Shown: one piece after another, positions 4,877-6,496 of the stretch
How positions within the stretch are numbered: the first letter of the stretch is position 1
Layout of the letters: every line of letters starts with the position of its first letter
Assembly (NCBI GenBank): GCA_002455215.1
Contig: DKKK01000164.1
Location: forward strand, 3,762-10,257
DNA from: Anaerolineales bacterium UBA6668
Lineage (GTDB): Bacteria; Chloroflexota; Anaerolineae; Anaerolineales; UBA6668
Direction of reading: 5' to 3'
DNA length: 6,496 nucleotides
Notes under the pieces: model-generated
The model's input: the letters and a program-made list of their open reading frames with translations, nothing else
Database searches by the model: none
What the model was told of the DNA's origin: nothing
Program-made: the position numbers and the translations under genes

Positions 4877-6496
4877 ATGGTAAGCACATCCCCCATAACA
4901 CGCCTTCGTCACATCCTGCCACTGGTATGCCTGCTATTTTGCCTATCCGCCAGTGCGCTTAGTATCTCCAATTGGCAGAGTTTCCGCCAAGCTGTTCACG
5001 GGCAACAAAAACTTTCTGCCAAAAGCCCAGTACGTCCGAGCAGTGTCTTCGGCATCAACATAGACTTGGTACACGCCAGCCCCGCCGAGCGCGAGACTAC
5101 CCTACAAGCCATTCAACAAGCTGGCTTTGGTTGGGTACGGCAAGAGTTTTCTTGGGCAGAATTTCAGCCGACTGCTGAAGATTACCGCTGGCATCTGGCA
5201 GATGAACTCATCACGCAAATTACCCGCACCCACCAACTGAACCTACTCGCCGTCATCACCGACAGCCCGGCTTGGGCTTCTAGCGACCCCAATCAGCGCA
5301 CGGCTCCCCCCCGCAATTCGGATGATTTTGCCCACTTTGTCTATCATTTTGCCAATCGCTACGGACCCAACATTCGCGCCTATCAAATTTGGGATGAACC
5401 AAACCTACAAAGCGGTTGGGGCAATCAATACCCCGACCCTATTGCCTATGCGCAATTATTGGCTAGCGCCAGTGCTGCTATTCGCAAAGGCGCCAGCGGG
5501 CACTATTTTGACAATCCGGTCATCTTGGTTGGCGGACTTGCCCCCACTGTTGAGCAAGGTCCCAACAATATCAGCGACATCACCTACCTGCAACGCCTAT
5601 ACACTGCTGGAGCCGCACCTTACTTCGACGGAGTTGCCGCCAAGCCCTATGGTTTCGACTTTCCGCCAAACGCACCCGCTGACCCCGCCACACTCAACTT
5701 TGCCCGCAGTATCTTACTTCACGATGTGATGGTGCAAAACGGCGACAATGACAAATTGCTATGGGGCAGTCAATTTGGCTGGAATGCCTTGCCCGCCGAT
5801 TGGCAAGGCGAACCCAGCCTGTGGGGGGAAACCACCTTAGCGCAACAGTCCGACTACACAATGCAGGCTTACCAACGCGTCCATCAAGAGTGGTCATGGG
5901 CGGGCGTTTTCTTTTTAGAAGAGTACCAAACGCACAGCACACCGCAAGACGCTTGGCAAGGATTTTCGCTGATAGCGGCGGATGGTAGCCCCCGCCCGGC
6001 TTGGTTGGCATTGCAAGCGCAACTACCCAACTGGAATCAGGTGGCACTGCCCGGCTTGCTTCCGCCCGAAACACCCGCCGCGCAGTACACGGGCAAATGG
6101 AAACTTTCCGTACTCGGCGCCGACTTGCCTGCAGATGGGGGCGTGGCTGTTTTGCGGTTTTACGGCACGGACATTGGACTGCTGGTGCGGCGCGGGAATT
6201 TCCGCGCCCATTTTACCGTGCGAGTGGATGGGCAACCCGCCAATTTACTGCCACAAACCGCCGGTCAATGTTTTCTGACACTCACCAGCACAAACCATCA
6301 ACCGAGCCAAGAACTGCTCTGGCTTGCCAAAGACCTGCCGCTGGGCACGCACACGCTAGAATTGGCGCCCTTCCGTGGCTGGGATCAGTGGGTGTTGGTC
6401 GGTTATGCCATTGCCGACAATAGCCAACAACCAACCGCTACCCGCAATTGGGCGATTCTCTCAACACTGTTAGCGCTTCTCTTTGCAGTTGCTCGT
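4877..6496 (+). CDS. Exported clan-A glycoside hydrolase-like protein, C-terminus missing (window edge)
   Basis: 540 residues read openly to the window end. Residues 1-27 are a signal peptide: Arg9/Arg11, hydrophobic core 13-23, and an SASA cleavage motif before Leu28. A TIM-barrel like GH39/GH5-type clan-A enzymes follows at about 57-385. It has FGINIDLVH (57-65) on strand 1, AYQIWDEPN (168-176) placing the expected acid/base at Glu174 with Asp173 where Asn is usual, and KPYGF (256-260). LLWGSQFGWN (294-303) puts Gln299 where the nucleophile Glu of the usual W-x-x-EFGW motif belongs. A beta-sandwich (about 398-520), resembling carbohydrate-binding or accessory domains, contains VRVDGQPA and ends at WDQWVLVGYAI. 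A hydrophobic helix starts at 524 and is cut by the edge, so the protein is probably membrane-anchored and longer. An in-frame ATG at 4859 is an alternative start; neither has a ribosome site. Substrate is unknown, and activity is doubtful if Gln299 is real. Confidence 0.85.
   Translation, partial: MVSTSPITRLRHILPLVCLLFCLSASALSISNWQSFRQAVHGQQKLSAKSPVRPSSVFGINIDLVHASPAERETTLQAIQQAGFGWVRQEFSWAEFQPTAEDYRWHLADELITQITRTHQLNLLAVITDSPAWASSDPNQRTAPPRNSDDFAHFVYHFANRYGPNIRAYQIWDEPNLQSGWGNQYPDPIAYAQLLASASAAIRKGASGHYFDNPVILVGGLAPTVEQGPNNISDITYLQRLYTAGAAPYFDGVAAKPYGFDFPPNAPADPATLNFARSILLHDVMVQNGDNDKLLWGSQFGWNALPADWQGEPSLWGETTLAQQSDYTMQAYQRVHQEWSWAGVFFLEEYQTHSTPQDAWQGFSLIAADGSPRPAWLALQAQLPNWNQVALPGLLPPETPAAQYTGKWKLSVLGADLPADGGVAVLRFYGTDIGLLVRRGNFRAHFTVRVDGQPANLLPQTAGQCFLTLTSTNHQPSQELLWLAKDLPLGTHTLELAPFRGWDQWVLVGYAIADNSQQPTATRNWAILSTLLALLFAVAR

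Overview
The window looks like chromosomal DNA from a Chloroflexota-like bacterium. This is inferred from protein style, mainly the 7TM-PAS histidine kinase and the secreted clan-A glycosidase-like protein with a C-terminal beta-sandwich and membrane segment; no marker gene is present to prove it. Five protein genes are supported. Two of them, the kinase and the glycosidase-like protein, run off the window edges.

Layout, left to right. (1) 1-1363, minus strand: N-terminal 454 residues of a membrane histidine kinase (7TM sensor, PAS, HisKA with phospho-acceptor His372); the ATPase domain lies outside the window. (2) 1364-1703: spacer holding a candidate kinase promoter and a strong intrinsic terminator for the next gene. 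(3) 1704-2717, minus: a complete SPFH/band-7 (paraslipin/QmcA-type) protein with an unusually short hydrophobic N-terminus. (4) 2718-3054: divergent spacer with one candidate promoter in each direction. (5) 3055-4068, plus: a uroporphyrinogen-decarboxylase-fold protein carrying the His-x-Cys...Cys zinc site of corrinoid/cobalamin methyltransferases, so not HemE. (6) 4069-4124: convergent junction with a small hairpin. (7) 4125-4367, minus: an orphan 80-residue two-helix membrane protein resembling T4SS/VirB2-type pilins, in an A+T-rich stretch. (8) 4368-4858: a spacer of about 490 bases with no convincing gene. (9) 4877-6496, plus: start of a large exported glycoside-hydrolase-like protein whose expected catalytic nucleophile Glu appears as Gln299.

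The genes do not form an operon. The terminator, the divergent promoters and the convergent junction suggest that each gene is its own transcription unit. Four of the five products are membrane-bound or exported. No complete multi-gene system is visible. The best leads are the apparently inactivated glycosidase domain tied to a membrane anchor, and the orphan pilin-like gene in an A+T-rich patch that also holds a short tRNA-Gly-like 5' fragment.
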